From Bacillota bacterium (GTDB lineage: Bacteria > Bacillota > Clostridia > Oscillospirales > Oscillospiraceae), in NCBI GenBank assembly GCA_023406225.1, contig JAEXWS010000091.1, forward strand, positions 1-20,338: a DNA stretch of 20,338 nt. Reading direction: 5' to 3'. Positions 7,658 through 15,508 of the stretch are shown piece after piece. The position numbers and the translations under genes were made by a program. The notes beneath the pieces were generated by a model. The model made no database searches, was not told where the DNA came from, and worked only from the letters and a program-made list of their open reading frames with translations. Within the stretch, counting starts at the first letter, position 1. Each line of letters starts with the position of its first letter.

Positions 7658-7958
7658 AAAACTGCGGGGCGTCCGGGGAGAGACGCTGACGGAGACCCTG
7701 GCTGCCATCCTCATCGTCACGCTCTCCGCCGTGGTGCTGACCGGCATGGCCGTCGGCGCCGTCCGGCTCAACCGCGCCGCCGGAACGGCGGACGCGGCGT
7801 ACCGCCTGGAGGTGGAGGCGGCGGAGCGGCAGGCTTCCGGCTCCCCGGGGACGGTCACCGTGGCGGAGGGCGGCAGGCGCTACGTCTACGATGTGACCGT
7901 CACCGGCGGGGAAGAGACGCTGGCCTCCTACGCGCCGGCGGGGGAGGGCGCGCCATGA
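7650..7958 (+). CDS. Small type IV minor prepilin (GspI/PilV-like)
   Basis: This 102-residue protein has a 10-residue leader ending in Gly, followed by ETLTETLAAILIVTLSAVVL. Mature position 5 is Glu, as in most pilins, while position 1 is Glu rather than Phe, which is unusual. A single hydrophobic helix is followed by a short soluble domain of about 65 residues. The ATG at 7650 overlaps the preceding gene by 8 nt, and GGGGG lies 9 nt upstream. It overlaps the next gene by ATGA. Its small size and place between the PilX/GspK-like and PilW-like genes suit a GspI/PilV-type minor pilin; this subclass is a guess from position and size. Confidence 0.8.
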   Translation: MLEKLRGVRGETLTETLAAILIVTLSAVVLTGMAVGAVRLNRAAGTADAAYRLEVEAAERQASGSPGTVTVAEGGRRYVYDVTVTGGEETLASYAPAGEGAP

Positions 7959-8452
7959 AGCGGAAAAGACAGGGCTTTACCCTGGTGGAGACGCTGGCGG
8001 CGGTTTTGATCCTGTCCCTTTTGACCGGCGTGATCGCCATGGGGGTCTCCGCCGGCGCCCGCATCTACCGGGAATCCATATTCGTCTCCGAGAGCGGGAT
8101 GCTCTCGGCCACGCTGGACACGGCCCTGGGGGACATCCTCCATTACGCGGACTGCAAGGCCGTCTCCGGCGGGGGGGCGGTCAGCTTTGAAAACCGAAAC
8201 TACGGCATCGACAGCGGGAATTTCCTGCTCTCCGGGGACGGGAAGATCCTCATCTCGCCCTATGGCGGCGCGCCGGAGGACGAGTGGCTGATCCTGGTGA
8301 GCAGCGGGGCCTACGCCTCGCTGCGGATCGACAGCTTTACCCTGGATTACGGCGACGGGGTGTTCTTTGGCGGCTATACCGTCTCCGATGCCGGAGGGAC
8401 CCGGGAAAAAACGTATACATTTGCGTTCCGCACCCTGATGGAGGGGGCCTGA
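7955..8452 (+). CDS. Type IV minor prepilin (GspJ/PilW-like)
   Basis: The 165-residue product begins MKRKRQG, then FTLVETLAAVLILSLLTGV: a textbook prepilin leader of seven residues, cleavage G7|F8 and Glu at mature position 5. One hydrophobic N-terminal helix is followed by a predicted beta-rich domain of about 125 residues. It starts within the stop of the previous gene (ATGA overlap at 7955-7958), so the two are probably translationally coupled. It is the fourth prepilin-like gene in a row. By analogy with minor pilin clusters elsewhere, these four would form the priming/tip complex. The GspJ/PilW label rests on gene order and size, not on specific motifs. Confidence 0.85.
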   Translation: MKRKRQGFTLVETLAAVLILSLLTGVIAMGVSAGARIYRESIFVSESGMLSATLDTALGDILHYADCKAVSGGGAVSFENRNYGIDSGNFLLSGDGKILISPYGGAPEDEWLILVSSGAYASLRIDSFTLDYGDGVFFGGYTVSDAGGTREKTYTFAFRTLMEGA

Positions 8453-8477
8453 GGGCGCTTCAAAGGAGTTTGACACC

Positions 8478-10172
8478 ATGGCATACATACGTCTCGGCGA
8501 TTTGCTGGTCTCCGCGGGGCTGATCACGCACGAACAACTCGCCGCCGCGCTGGAGCGGCAGAAAGTGACAAAAAACCGCCTGGGCCAGGAGCTGATCGAA
8601 GAGGCGGTCATCACGGAGCAGCAGTTCATCGACGCGCTGCGCATGCAGCTCGGCATTGAATTTGTGGACCTGTCCGCCGCCGCCATCGAACCGCAGCTTG
8701 CGGAGGCGCTGCCGCGGAACATCGCCCGGAAATACGGCGTGGTCCCCGTGCGGCTCCATGGCAACACCCTGTACCTGGCCATGAGCGATCCGCTGAACTT
8801 CGTGGCCCAGGAGGAGGTCAAGACCGCCACCAGGAAACGGGTGGTGCCCATGATCTCCACGGCGGACGGCATCGAGCGGGCCATCGCCAGCCTCTATGGC
8901 AACGAGGGCGCAAACCGGGCCATCGAGGAGATGAAGCGGGAGATCTCCGCCGGGACCCAGTCCCTGCCGGAGGCCGCCGGGATCATCGACAGCGGCGACG
9001 GCGCGGCCCCCACGGTGCGGCTGGTGAACTCCATCATTGAGCGGGCCGCCGTGGAAAACGCCAGCGACATCCACTTAGAGCCCGCGGAGCAGGAGCTGCG
9101 GGTCCGGATGCGGATCGACGGCGTGATGCGCGCCGTCATGACGGTGCCCAAGGACTTGCAGGCCTCCGTGATCGCCCGGCTGAAGATCATGGGCGGCATG
9201 GACATCACGGAGCGGAAGGTCCCTCAGGACGGCCGGGCGGGCGTGCGGGTCAAGGAGCGGAGCCTGGACCTTCGCATGTCCACGCTGCCCACCATCTTCG
9301 GCGAGAAATTCGTCATCCGCCTGCTGGATAAGGACTCCCAGCTTTTGAGCAGGGAGAAGATCGGCCTGGACGGCGCGGACCTGGAAAAGTACCAGGCGCT
9401 TCTGAGCCGCCCCAGCGGCGTGGTGCTCATCGTGGGCCCCACGGGCAGCGGCAAGTCCTCCACCATGTACACCATGATCCGGGAGCTGAACACCGAGCAG
9501 GTGAATCTGGTGACGCTGGAGGACCCGGTGGAGTATAACATCAGCGGCGTCAACCAGGTCCAGATCAATGAAAAGACTGGCATGACCTTCGCCAGCGGCC
9601 TGCGGTCCATCCTCCGCCAGGATCCGGACATCATCGCCGTGGGCGAGATCCGGGACGGCGAGACGGCCCAAATCGCCATGCGGGCCGCCATCACCGGCCA
9701 CCTGGTCCTCTCCACCGTCCACACCAACGACGCCCTCTCCACCATCGACCGTCTGCTGGATATCGGCGTGGAGCCCTATCTGATCGCCAGCGCCCTCAAC
9801 GGCGTCGTTTCCCAGCGGCTGGTCCGGCGGGTGTGTCCCAACTGCCGCAGGGCGTATGAGCCCACCGGGGAGGAGCGGATGGACATCGGCCTGGAGCCGG
9901 AGAGCGGCCGGACCTTTTACCGGGGCGGCGGCTGCCCCGCCTGCTTCGGCACCGGGTACCGGGGCCGCATCGCGGTCTTTGAGATATTGGTTATGAGCCG
10001 CCGCCTCCGGGCCGCCGTCAGCCGCGGCGCCCGGCAGGAGGAATTGCAGGCCATCGTCCGGGAGGAGGGCGGCTTCGTCACTCTGGCGGAGAACTGCCGC
10101 CGTCTGGTGCTGGACGGCGTTACCACCATCGAGGAGGCGCGGAGAGTCGTCAGCTCTGCGGATTATATATGA
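8478..10172 (+). CDS. pilB: Type IV pilus extension ATPase PilB with MshEN-type N-terminal domain
   Basis: This 564-residue GspE/PilB-family hexameric ATPase should power pilus extension from the cytoplasmic face. Motifs in order: Walker A GPTGSGKSS (320-328), Asp box LEDPVEY (347-353), Walker B DPDIIAVGE (382-390), His box around 405-418 (TGHLVLSTVHTND), and a zinc tetracysteine C453-x2-C456 / C486-x2-C489, which marks PilB rather than PilT. The N-terminus is a MshEN-like domain, a fold known to bind c-di-GMP in MshE and some PilB proteins. The first half matches the motif well (RLGDLLVSAGLI from R5, ending LERQ at 28). The second half starts at R34 but has Ala43 where the motif has Gly. ATG 8478 follows AAAGGAG by about 11 nt. 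Ligand binding is inferred. Confidence 0.96.
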   Translation: MAYIRLGDLLVSAGLITHEQLAAALERQKVTKNRLGQELIEEAVITEQQFIDALRMQLGIEFVDLSAAAIEPQLAEALPRNIARKYGVVPVRLHGNTLYLAMSDPLNFVAQEEVKTATRKRVVPMISTADGIERAIASLYGNEGANRAIEEMKREISAGTQSLPEAAGIIDSGDGAAPTVRLVNSIIERAAVENASDIHLEPAEQELRVRMRIDGVMRAVMTVPKDLQASVIARLKIMGGMDITERKVPQDGRAGVRVKERSLDLRMSTLPTIFGEKFVIRLLDKDSQLLSREKIGLDGADLEKYQALLSRPSGVVLIVGPTGSGKSSTMYTMIRELNTEQVNLVTLEDPVEYNISGVNQVQINEKTGMTFASGLRSILRQDPDIIAVGEIRDGETAQIAMRAAITGHLVLSTVHTNDALSTIDRLLDIGVEPYLIASALNGVVSQRLVRRVCPNCRRAYEPTGEERMDIGLEPESGRTFYRGGGCPACFGTGYRGRIAVFEILVMSRRLRAAVSRGARQEELQAIVREEGGFVTLAENCRRLVLDGVTTIEEARRVVSSADYI

Positions 10173-11218
10173 AGATCGAAGAACTGATCGCCCGGGCCGC
10201 CGAACGGGGCGCGTCCGATATCCATCTGATCTGCGGCCGCCCGCCCGTGTTCCGGGTGGCGGGGGCGCTGGAGGCCCAGGAGGGCCCGCCCCTCACCGCC
10301 GGGGACTGCCGGGAGCTGGCCGCCGTTCTTGCGGGGGACCGGCTGGAGCTGCTGGAAAAGACCGGCGAGCTGGACGGCGCGGACACCCTCTCCGGCGTGC
10401 GGGTCCGCATCAATCTCTTCGTCCAGCAAAACGCCGTCTCCGCCGCCATCCGCCTCCTGGCGGACCGCATCCCGGACCTGGCCGCCCTGGGCCTTCCGCC
10501 CAAGGTGGAGGAGCTGACGGACCTGCGCCGGGGCATCGTCCTGGTGACGGGCGAGACGGGCAGCGGCAAGTCCACCACCCTGGCGGCCATGATCGACCGG
10601 GTGAACCACACCCGCGCCGCCCACGTCCTGACGCTGGAGGACCCCATCGAGTATCTTTACACCCCGGACCGCTGCATCTTCAACCAGCGGGAGATCGGAC
10701 GGGACACTCGCAGCTTCGGGGCGGGCCTGCGGGCCGCCCTGCGGGAGGACCCGGACATTATCCTGGTGGGCGAGATGCGGGACCTGGAGACCATTGAGAC
10801 GGCCCTGACGGCGGCGGAGACGGGCCACCTGGTGCTGGGCACGCTGCACACCGGCTCCGCGCCGGACGCGGTGGACCGCATCGTGGACGTGTTTCCGGAG
10901 GCCCGTCAGCGCCAGGTCCGCATGCAGCTCTCCATGACCCTCCAGGCCGTGCTGAGCCAGCAGCTCCTGCCGGCGCTCTGCGGCGGGGGCCGGGTGGCCG
11001 CCTGCGAGCTGATGGTGGTGAACGCCGCCGTGCGCAACCTCATCCGGGAGGGGAAGACCCCCCAGATCCACAGCGCCATCGCCACCACCGCGGCGGAGGG
11101 GGCCGTCACCATGGACGCGTTCCTCCTGCGGCTGTACAAGGCCGGAAAGCTCAGCGCCGAGACCGTGCGCGCCGCCGCCCACGACGCGGAGTACGTGAAA
11201 AAAAGCCTACCCTTTTGA
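10169..11218 (+). CDS. pilT: Type IV pilus retraction ATPase PilT
   Basis: This 349-residue secretion-type ATPase has the usual PilT length. It shows Walker A GETGSGKST (128-136), Asp box LEDPIEY (156-162), Walker B DPDIILVGE (194-202), His box AAETGHLVLGTLHT (215-228) and the PilT-specific AIRNLIRE element as AVRNLIRE (287-294). It lacks the zinc tetracysteine and the N-terminal domain of PilB. PilT depolymerises pili, powering twitching, retraction and surface pulling. The start overlaps the end of pilB by ATGA, so extension and retraction motors are made together. A retraction motor argues for a dynamic pilus rather than a static secretion pseudopilus. Confidence 0.96.
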   Translation: MKIEELIARAAERGASDIHLICGRPPVFRVAGALEAQEGPPLTAGDCRELAAVLAGDRLELLEKTGELDGADTLSGVRVRINLFVQQNAVSAAIRLLADRIPDLAALGLPPKVEELTDLRRGIVLVTGETGSGKSTTLAAMIDRVNHTRAAHVLTLEDPIEYLYTPDRCIFNQREIGRDTRSFGAGLRAALREDPDIILVGEMRDLETIETALTAAETGHLVLGTLHTGSAPDAVDRIVDVFPEARQRQVRMQLSMTLQAVLSQQLLPALCGGGRVAACELMVVNAAVRNLIREGKTPQIHSAIATTAAEGAVTMDAFLLRLYKAGKLSAETVRAAAHDAEYVKKSLPF

Positions 11219-11244
11219 ACATTGCAGAAAGCGGGTGATCCCCC

Positions 11245-12450
11245 TTGCCCACCTATAAATATACCGCCATCTCCCGGGACGGAGCGAAGGTGACCGGCGT
11301 GGCGGAGGCGTTCGACGAGTACGCCGCCGTATCCAAGATCAAAGAGACCTGCTCCGTGGTCACGAAGATCAGCGAGGTGCAGGTCATTCCCAAGGAGAGC
11401 GCGGACCTCTTCGCCCCCCGCATCCGGGAAAAGGACCTGGCGGTGATGTGCTCCCAGTTCGCCATCATCCTGAGCTCGGGCCTGCCCATCGTGCGGGCCG
11501 TGGAGCTGATCGCGGACCAGACCGCGGATCGCCAGCTCAAGCGTTTGCTGCGCCAGGTGGCCGGGGACGTGGACGGCGGCAGCAGCCTGGCCCGGAGCTT
11601 TGAGAACAAGGCGGGCTTCCTGCCCGTCACGTTCATCGAGTCCGTCCGGGCCGGGGAGGAATCCGGCACCCTGGACACGGCCTTCCGGCGGCTCCACGCC
11701 TATTACGACAAGTCTTACAAGCTCAAGGGCAAGGTCCGCGCCGCCATGACCTATCCCATCTTTACCGTGGCGGTGGCCGTCGTCGTGGTGGCGGTCATCA
11801 TGGTGAAGGCGGTGCCGACCTTCGTCAAAACCTTCCAGTCCATGGACATCGTGCTGCCCTGGCCCACCCAGGCCCTCATCGCCGTCAGCGGCTTCTTCGT
11901 GAAAAGCTGGCCGGCCCTTCTGGCGGCGGCCGCGGCGGCGGTCCTCTTCTGGAAGCTCTGGGGCCGCACGGAGTCCGGCCTCATCCGCCAGCACAGGTGG
12001 AAGCTGCGGATGCCCCTGGTGGGAAAGCTGAACGAGATGAAAAGCGCCTCCCAGTTCGCGGGCACCATGATGACGCTCCTCTCCGCGGGCATCCCGGTCA
12101 TCCAGGCCGTCTCCATCACCGCCAAGGTGCTGGACAACGCGGCGGTGGGGGCCCAGCTCGGTTTGCAGATCCCAAAGCTGGAGGAGGGAAAGACCCTGGC
12201 GGCCTGCCTGCGCGCCTGCGATTTTCTGCCGGACCTTCTGGTGGAGATGACCGGCGTGGGCGAGGAGACCGGCTCTCTGGAAAGTACGCTGGAGGTGGTG
12301 GGCGGCTATTATGACAATGAGACGGAGCTTCGCTCCCAAAAGGCCCTGGCCCTGCTGGAGCCCATTGTGGTCTGCGTCCTGGCGGTTTTGGTGGTGTTCA
12401 TCCTGCTTGCCGTGTACCTGCCCATGTTCTCCCTGTACGGGAGCTATTGA
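11245..12450 (+). CDS. pilC: Type IV pilus inner-membrane platform protein PilC (TTG start)
   Basis: This 401-residue GspF/PilC-family protein forms the membrane platform on which the motors act. The family's two repeated cytoplasmic domains are visible, with matching GEESGTLD (137-144) and GEETGSLE (339-346) motifs. Transmembrane segments lie near 170-190, 220-237 and 367-393. The start is the TTG at 11245: it gives the canonical N-terminus PTYKYTAISRDGAKVTG, and GGGTGAT, complementary to the 16S 3' end, ends 5 nt upstream. It follows pilT by 26 nt. A weak TTG start may reduce translation relative to the motors. The identity is firm. Confidence 0.95.
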   Translation: MPTYKYTAISRDGAKVTGVAEAFDEYAAVSKIKETCSVVTKISEVQVIPKESADLFAPRIREKDLAVMCSQFAIILSSGLPIVRAVELIADQTADRQLKRLLRQVAGDVDGGSSLARSFENKAGFLPVTFIESVRAGEESGTLDTAFRRLHAYYDKSYKLKGKVRAAMTYPIFTVAVAVVVVAVIMVKAVPTFVKTFQSMDIVLPWPTQALIAVSGFFVKSWPALLAAAAAAVLFWKLWGRTESGLIRQHRWKLRMPLVGKLNEMKSASQFAGTMMTLLSAGIPVIQAVSITAKVLDNAAVGAQLGLQIPKLEEGKTLAACLRACDFLPDLLVEMTGVGEETGSLESTLEVVGGYYDNETELRSQKALALLEPIVVCVLAVLVVFILLAVYLPMFSLYGSY

Positions 12451-12541
12451 ATCGGTATTCCGCCGGAAAAGACCCGTCCGGCCAATACACATAAAAGGTT
12501 GATCCAAAATCCAAATCACATATTTTTAGGAGGAAACAAAC

Positions 12542-12934
12542 ATGAACGCGATGCTGAAGAAACTGAACAAGAAGAAGTCCGGCAGGAAGGGCTTTACCCT
12601 GATGGAGATGCTGATCGTCGTGGCGATCATTGCTATCTTGGTGGCGATTGCAATTCCTACGTTCAATGCCGCTTTAAGTACAGCAAAAGTGAATACTGAT
12701 AATGCAAATATGCGTGCAGCCAAAGCAGTGGCTGTAACAGAGTATTTAATGGAACAGGCAGGCGAAAGTGGTGCAACGGCACCGGCTGTTGGAGATAATT
12801 TTGATGCTGAGGCAGGAACTTTTGTGGGCACTAAGGTCCCTACTCCCTATGGACAGTCTGGAAAGAATTCGTATATTCAGGTAGAAAAAGCTGAGAACGG
12901 CACGTATACTTTGAAATGGGTTGAAAAGACCTAA
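12542..12934 (+). CDS. pilA: Major type IV pilin PilA
   Basis: This 130-residue prepilin has a lysine-rich 17-residue leader, cleavage G17|F18, then TLMEMLIVVAIIAILVAIAIP, the classic class A pilin helix with Glu at mature position 5 and a Pro kink. The mature protein is about 113 residues with no cysteine, so no disulfide D-loop, as in several Gram-positive major pilins. It has the best ribosome binding site of the operon (AGGAGG, 12528-12533, 8 nt before ATG), as expected for an abundant subunit. Base use is odd: by hand count 12661-12900 is about 45% G+C, with many AAT, GCA, GCT and ATA/AAA codons, while flanking genes are strongly GC-rich. A 91-nt gap precedes it, where I see no convincing separate promoter. 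Confidence 0.95.
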   Translation: MNAMLKKLNKKKSGRKGFTLMEMLIVVAIIAILVAIAIPTFNAALSTAKVNTDNANMRAAKAVAVTEYLMEQAGESGATAPAVGDNFDAEAGTFVGTKVPTPYGQSGKNSYIQVEKAENGTYTLKWVEKT

Positions 12935-12986
12935 CGTGTGCTTCCGTTGCTATTCTATACGCCGTAGGGTTGCGGCGCACCTCGAA

Positions 12987-13029
12987 CGCCCGGCGCCGCG
13001 CCGGGCGGGGGCCATCCCCCTTCGGGATG
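12987..13029 (+). other. GC-rich hairpin pair in the pilA-pilD spacer
   Basis: The 148-nt spacer after pilA has a perfect 10-bp inverted repeat CGCCCGGCGC (12987-12996) / GCGCCGGGCG (12998-13007) separated by one base. A second hairpin follows, CATCCC (13013-13018) / GGGATG (13024-13029). No T-run follows, so this is not an ordinary terminator. An alternative longer-range pairing GCCGCGCC (12995-13002) / GGCGCGGC (13040-13047) is also possible. It might stabilise the 3' end of pilA mRNA or partially attenuate pilD onwards (inference). Confidence 0.6.
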
Positions 13030-13082
13030 TTCCCCGCGCGGCGCGGCACCAAACGAAAAAACCGTGTGAAAAGGATGCCGAG

Positions 13083-13889
13083 ATGAAAGAACTGCTGACC
13101 CTTTCTCCCGCCCTCGCCGCCTATTTCCTGCTTCTCGCCGCCCTTTTGGGCGCGGCGGCGGCCAGCTTCGCGGGCTGCGCGGCCGCCCGCATGGCGGCGG
13201 GAGAGAGCTTTGTCCGCGGCCGCAGCCGCTGCGCCGCCTGCGGCCACACGCTGGGCGCCCCGGACCTGGTCCCCGTGTTCTCCTGGCTGTTTTTGAAGGG
13301 GAAGTGCCGTTACTGCGGCGCGCCCATCCCCGTCTCCTGTCCGGTGACGGAGCTGCTGGGAGCCGCCGCCTTCGCCGCCCTTGCATGGCGGTACGGGCTG
13401 ACGCTTCAAACCCTGGAGTGCCTCATCCTCACGGCGCTGCTCCTCGCCGCCTCCCTGACGGACTGGGAGACGGGCCTGCTCCCCGACCGGCTTTTGCTGG
13501 CCATGGCGCTGAACTTCGTGCTTTTCGCGGGCCTGGGCGGACGGTTCGAGACCGCGCTGGTCCGGGGCTTCTGGGGCGGGATGGCCCTGGCGGGGCCTTT
13601 GCTGCTTCTGGTGCTGCTCATGGACCGGGTGTTGAAGCGGGAGAGCATGGGCGGCGGCGACATCAAGCTCTTTTTCGTGGTGGGGCTGTACTTCTCCTGG
13701 CGGGAGGCGCTGTTCATCCTCATCGTCTCCTGCGCCCTGGGCATCGTCCTGGGGCTGCTGTCCCGCAAGACCACCGGGGACCCGGAAAACCCCAAGGCGT
13801 TCCCCTTCGGCCCGGCCATCGCCGCCGGCGCGGTGGTGTCCCTGCTCTTCGCGGAGCCGGTCATGGACTGGTATCTGAGCTTGTTTTAA
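13083..13889 (+). CDS. pilD: Prepilin peptidase / N-methyltransferase PilD
   Basis: This 268-residue A24-family membrane aspartyl protease should cut the G|F leaders of the pilins in this operon and methylate the new N-terminus. Both catalytic Asp sites are present: D127 in TDWETGLLPD and D193 in GGGDIKLFF. The zinc-type tetracysteine typical of bifunctional enzymes is at C50-x2-C53 and C75-x2-C78. Several hydrophobic helices cover the rest. The frame is open further upstream to 12921, but ATG 13083 is preferred: AAAAGGA lies 8 nt before it, the usual hydrophobic N-terminus follows at once, and the extra sequence would run through the hairpins of the spacer. Confidence 0.94.
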   Translation: MKELLTLSPALAAYFLLLAALLGAAAASFAGCAAARMAAGESFVRGRSRCAACGHTLGAPDLVPVFSWLFLKGKCRYCGAPIPVSCPVTELLGAAAFAALAWRYGLTLQTLECLILTALLLAASLTDWETGLLPDRLLLAMALNFVLFAGLGGRFETALVRGFWGGMALAGPLLLLVLLMDRVLKRESMGGGDIKLFFVVGLYFSWREALFILIVSCALGIVLGLLSRKTTGDPENPKAFPFGPAIAAGAVVSLLFAEPVMDWYLSLF

Positions 13890-13921
13890 GGAAAGACCTG
13901 TCAAACAGGGAGGAAACGAAC

Positions 13922-14929
13922 ATGTCAACGACAATGCTGGGTTTGGACGTGGGCGCCAGCGCGCTGAAAATGGCCCTGGTCTCCGGGGACCGCGTTCAAA
14001 AGGCTGCGGCGGAGCCGCTGCCGGACAATCTGATCCGGGAGGACCGCATCACCTCTCTGGACGCCATGGCCCACGAGCTGAAGGACGCCCTGCGCCGCCA
14101 CCGGATCACGGCGCGGAAATGCGCCTTGGTCCTGCCGCCGGAGAGCGCCATCGTCCGCCGGATCACCGTGCCGTACATGACCGTGGAGCAGCTTCAAATG
14201 AACCTGCCCTATGAGTTCCACGACTACATCCAAAGCGACAAGGACCTCTTTTTTTACGACTATGCCGTGGTGGAGACCCGGCTGGGGGAGGACGGGCAGC
14301 CCCGGGAGCTGGACCTGATCGCCGCCGCCGCCAGGCGGGAGACGGTGGCGGAATACCGGCTGCTGCTGCGCAAGGCGGGATTGAAGCTGGCGGTGGCGGT
14401 GCCGGAATGCCTGACCTACCGCAACCTCATCCGGGCCTATGAGCGGTCCCACCCGGACCATCCGGCGGAATACTGCGCCGTGGATATGGGCCACCGGGCC
14501 ATTCGGATGCACATGTACCGGGGGACCGCCTATGAGACCACCCGGGTTGTGGAGTTCGGCGGCGCGGCCCTGGACGCGCTGATCGCGGACGCGGAGGCCG
14601 TGGACCCCCATCTGGCGGCGGGGTATAAGCGCTCCAACTATGACGGCGCCCAGGAGATCCCCGCCTGCCGGGACTTGTACGCCCGCATCGCGGTGGAGCT
14701 TTTGCGTGCGGTGAATTTCTACGGCTTCAACACGCCGGACGCGGATTTGAAGGACGTGTGGCTGGGCGGGGGCCTTGCCAAGGTGACGGCGCTGACCGAC
14801 GAGATCCGGGAGAACCTGGAGCTGTCCGTCCACCCGGTGGAGGACCTGCTCCCGGCGGGAGCCGAAAGCGCGGACGCCGCGCTGTGCGCCGCAGCCGCGG
14901 GCGCCGCGCTGCAATCGGGAGGGAGGTGA
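13922..14929 (+). CDS. pilM: Type IV pilus assembly actin-like protein PilM
   Basis: This 335-residue protein has the actin/FtsA-like fold of PilM. It shows a phosphate-1 loop GLDVGASALK (7-16), a phosphate-2-type VDMG (187-190) and an adenosine-type WLGGGLAK (280-287). PilM is cytoplasmic, binds the N-terminal tail of PilN and links the membrane alignment complex to the motors. GGGAGG lies about 10 nt before ATG 13922. The gene is 32 nt after pilD and 6 nt before pilN. The open frame continues upstream into pilD in another frame, but that extension has no pilin-system homology and overlaps pilD, so the ATG is taken as the start. Confidence 0.93.
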   Translation: MSTTMLGLDVGASALKMALVSGDRVQKAAAEPLPDNLIREDRITSLDAMAHELKDALRRHRITARKCALVLPPESAIVRRITVPYMTVEQLQMNLPYEFHDYIQSDKDLFFYDYAVVETRLGEDGQPRELDLIAAAARRETVAEYRLLLRKAGLKLAVAVPECLTYRNLIRAYERSHPDHPAEYCAVDMGHRAIRMHMYRGTAYETTRVVEFGGAALDALIADAEAVDPHLAAGYKRSNYDGAQEIPACRDLYARIAVELLRAVNFYGFNTPDADLKDVWLGGGLAKVTALTDEIRENLELSVHPVEDLLPAGAESADAALCAAAAGAALQSGGR

Positions 14930-14935
14930 GCGCCG

Positions 14936-15508
14936 ATGGGCATGAAAAAGACATATCCGGTCAAACAGGACCTGAACCTGGCCCAAAAGGAGCGGAAACA
15001 CCGGAACTTAGGCGCCGCTGCGCTGACAACGGCGGTGCTTGCCGCGCTGATCGCCCTGTTTTGCAAGTTCGGCGTGCTGGACCGGCTGGACGAGGTGCGC
15101 ATCGCCCAGGAGAGCGCGGTCCGGGCGGAGCAGCTCCTTGCCCAGACCCGCACCCTCACCGTGGGATACGACGCGGTGCTGGAGGAGTACACCAGCTTTT
15201 CCACGGCGAACGGGGCCGTGGGCGCGGACCCCATGGAATGCCTGGACCTCATCGAAAGCGAGCTGATGGCGGCATCCAAGGTGTCCGCCTTCGCCGTGTC
15301 GGACGATCTGGTGTCCGTGCAGATCTCCGGCGTGACGCTGCGGGAGGTGTCCGCCATCTACACCGGCCTGATGGACAATGAACTGGTTTCGGCGGTCCAG
15401 GTCTATACCGCCGCCACTACCGGCGACGCGGCGGCCCAGGTCACCGCCGCCATGACCATCCGGCTGGCCGCGCCGGAAGGAGCGGGAGAGGAGGCGGTCT
15501 TACAATGA
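14936..15508 (+). CDS. pilN: Type IV pilus alignment protein PilN
   Basis: This 190-residue bitopic membrane protein has a short cytoplasmic tail with DLNLAQKE (12-19), a plausible counterpart of the INLLP motif through which PilN binds PilM. One transmembrane helix lies near 25-43. A coiled segment and an extracytoplasmic alpha/beta domain follow. Position between pilM and pilO, and size, fit PilN. GGGAGGTGAG precedes ATG 14936; an in-frame ATG at 14942 is a possible alternative. It overlaps pilO by ATGA. Sequence similarity in this family is low, so the call rests on topology and order. Confidence 0.88.
   Translation: MGMKKTYPVKQDLNLAQKERKHRNLGAAALTTAVLAALIALFCKFGVLDRLDEVRIAQESAVRAEQLLAQTRTLTVGYDAVLEEYTSFSTANGAVGADPMECLDLIESELMAASKVSAFAVSDDLVSVQISGVTLREVSAIYTGLMDNELVSAVQVYTAATTGDAAAQVTAAMTIRLAAPEGAGEEAVLQ

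Noticed and set aside
12499..12526. Possible separate promoter for pilA (TTGATC, 16 nt, TATTTT)
   Set aside because: Both boxes are poor and the predicted start would fall in the ribosome binding site.
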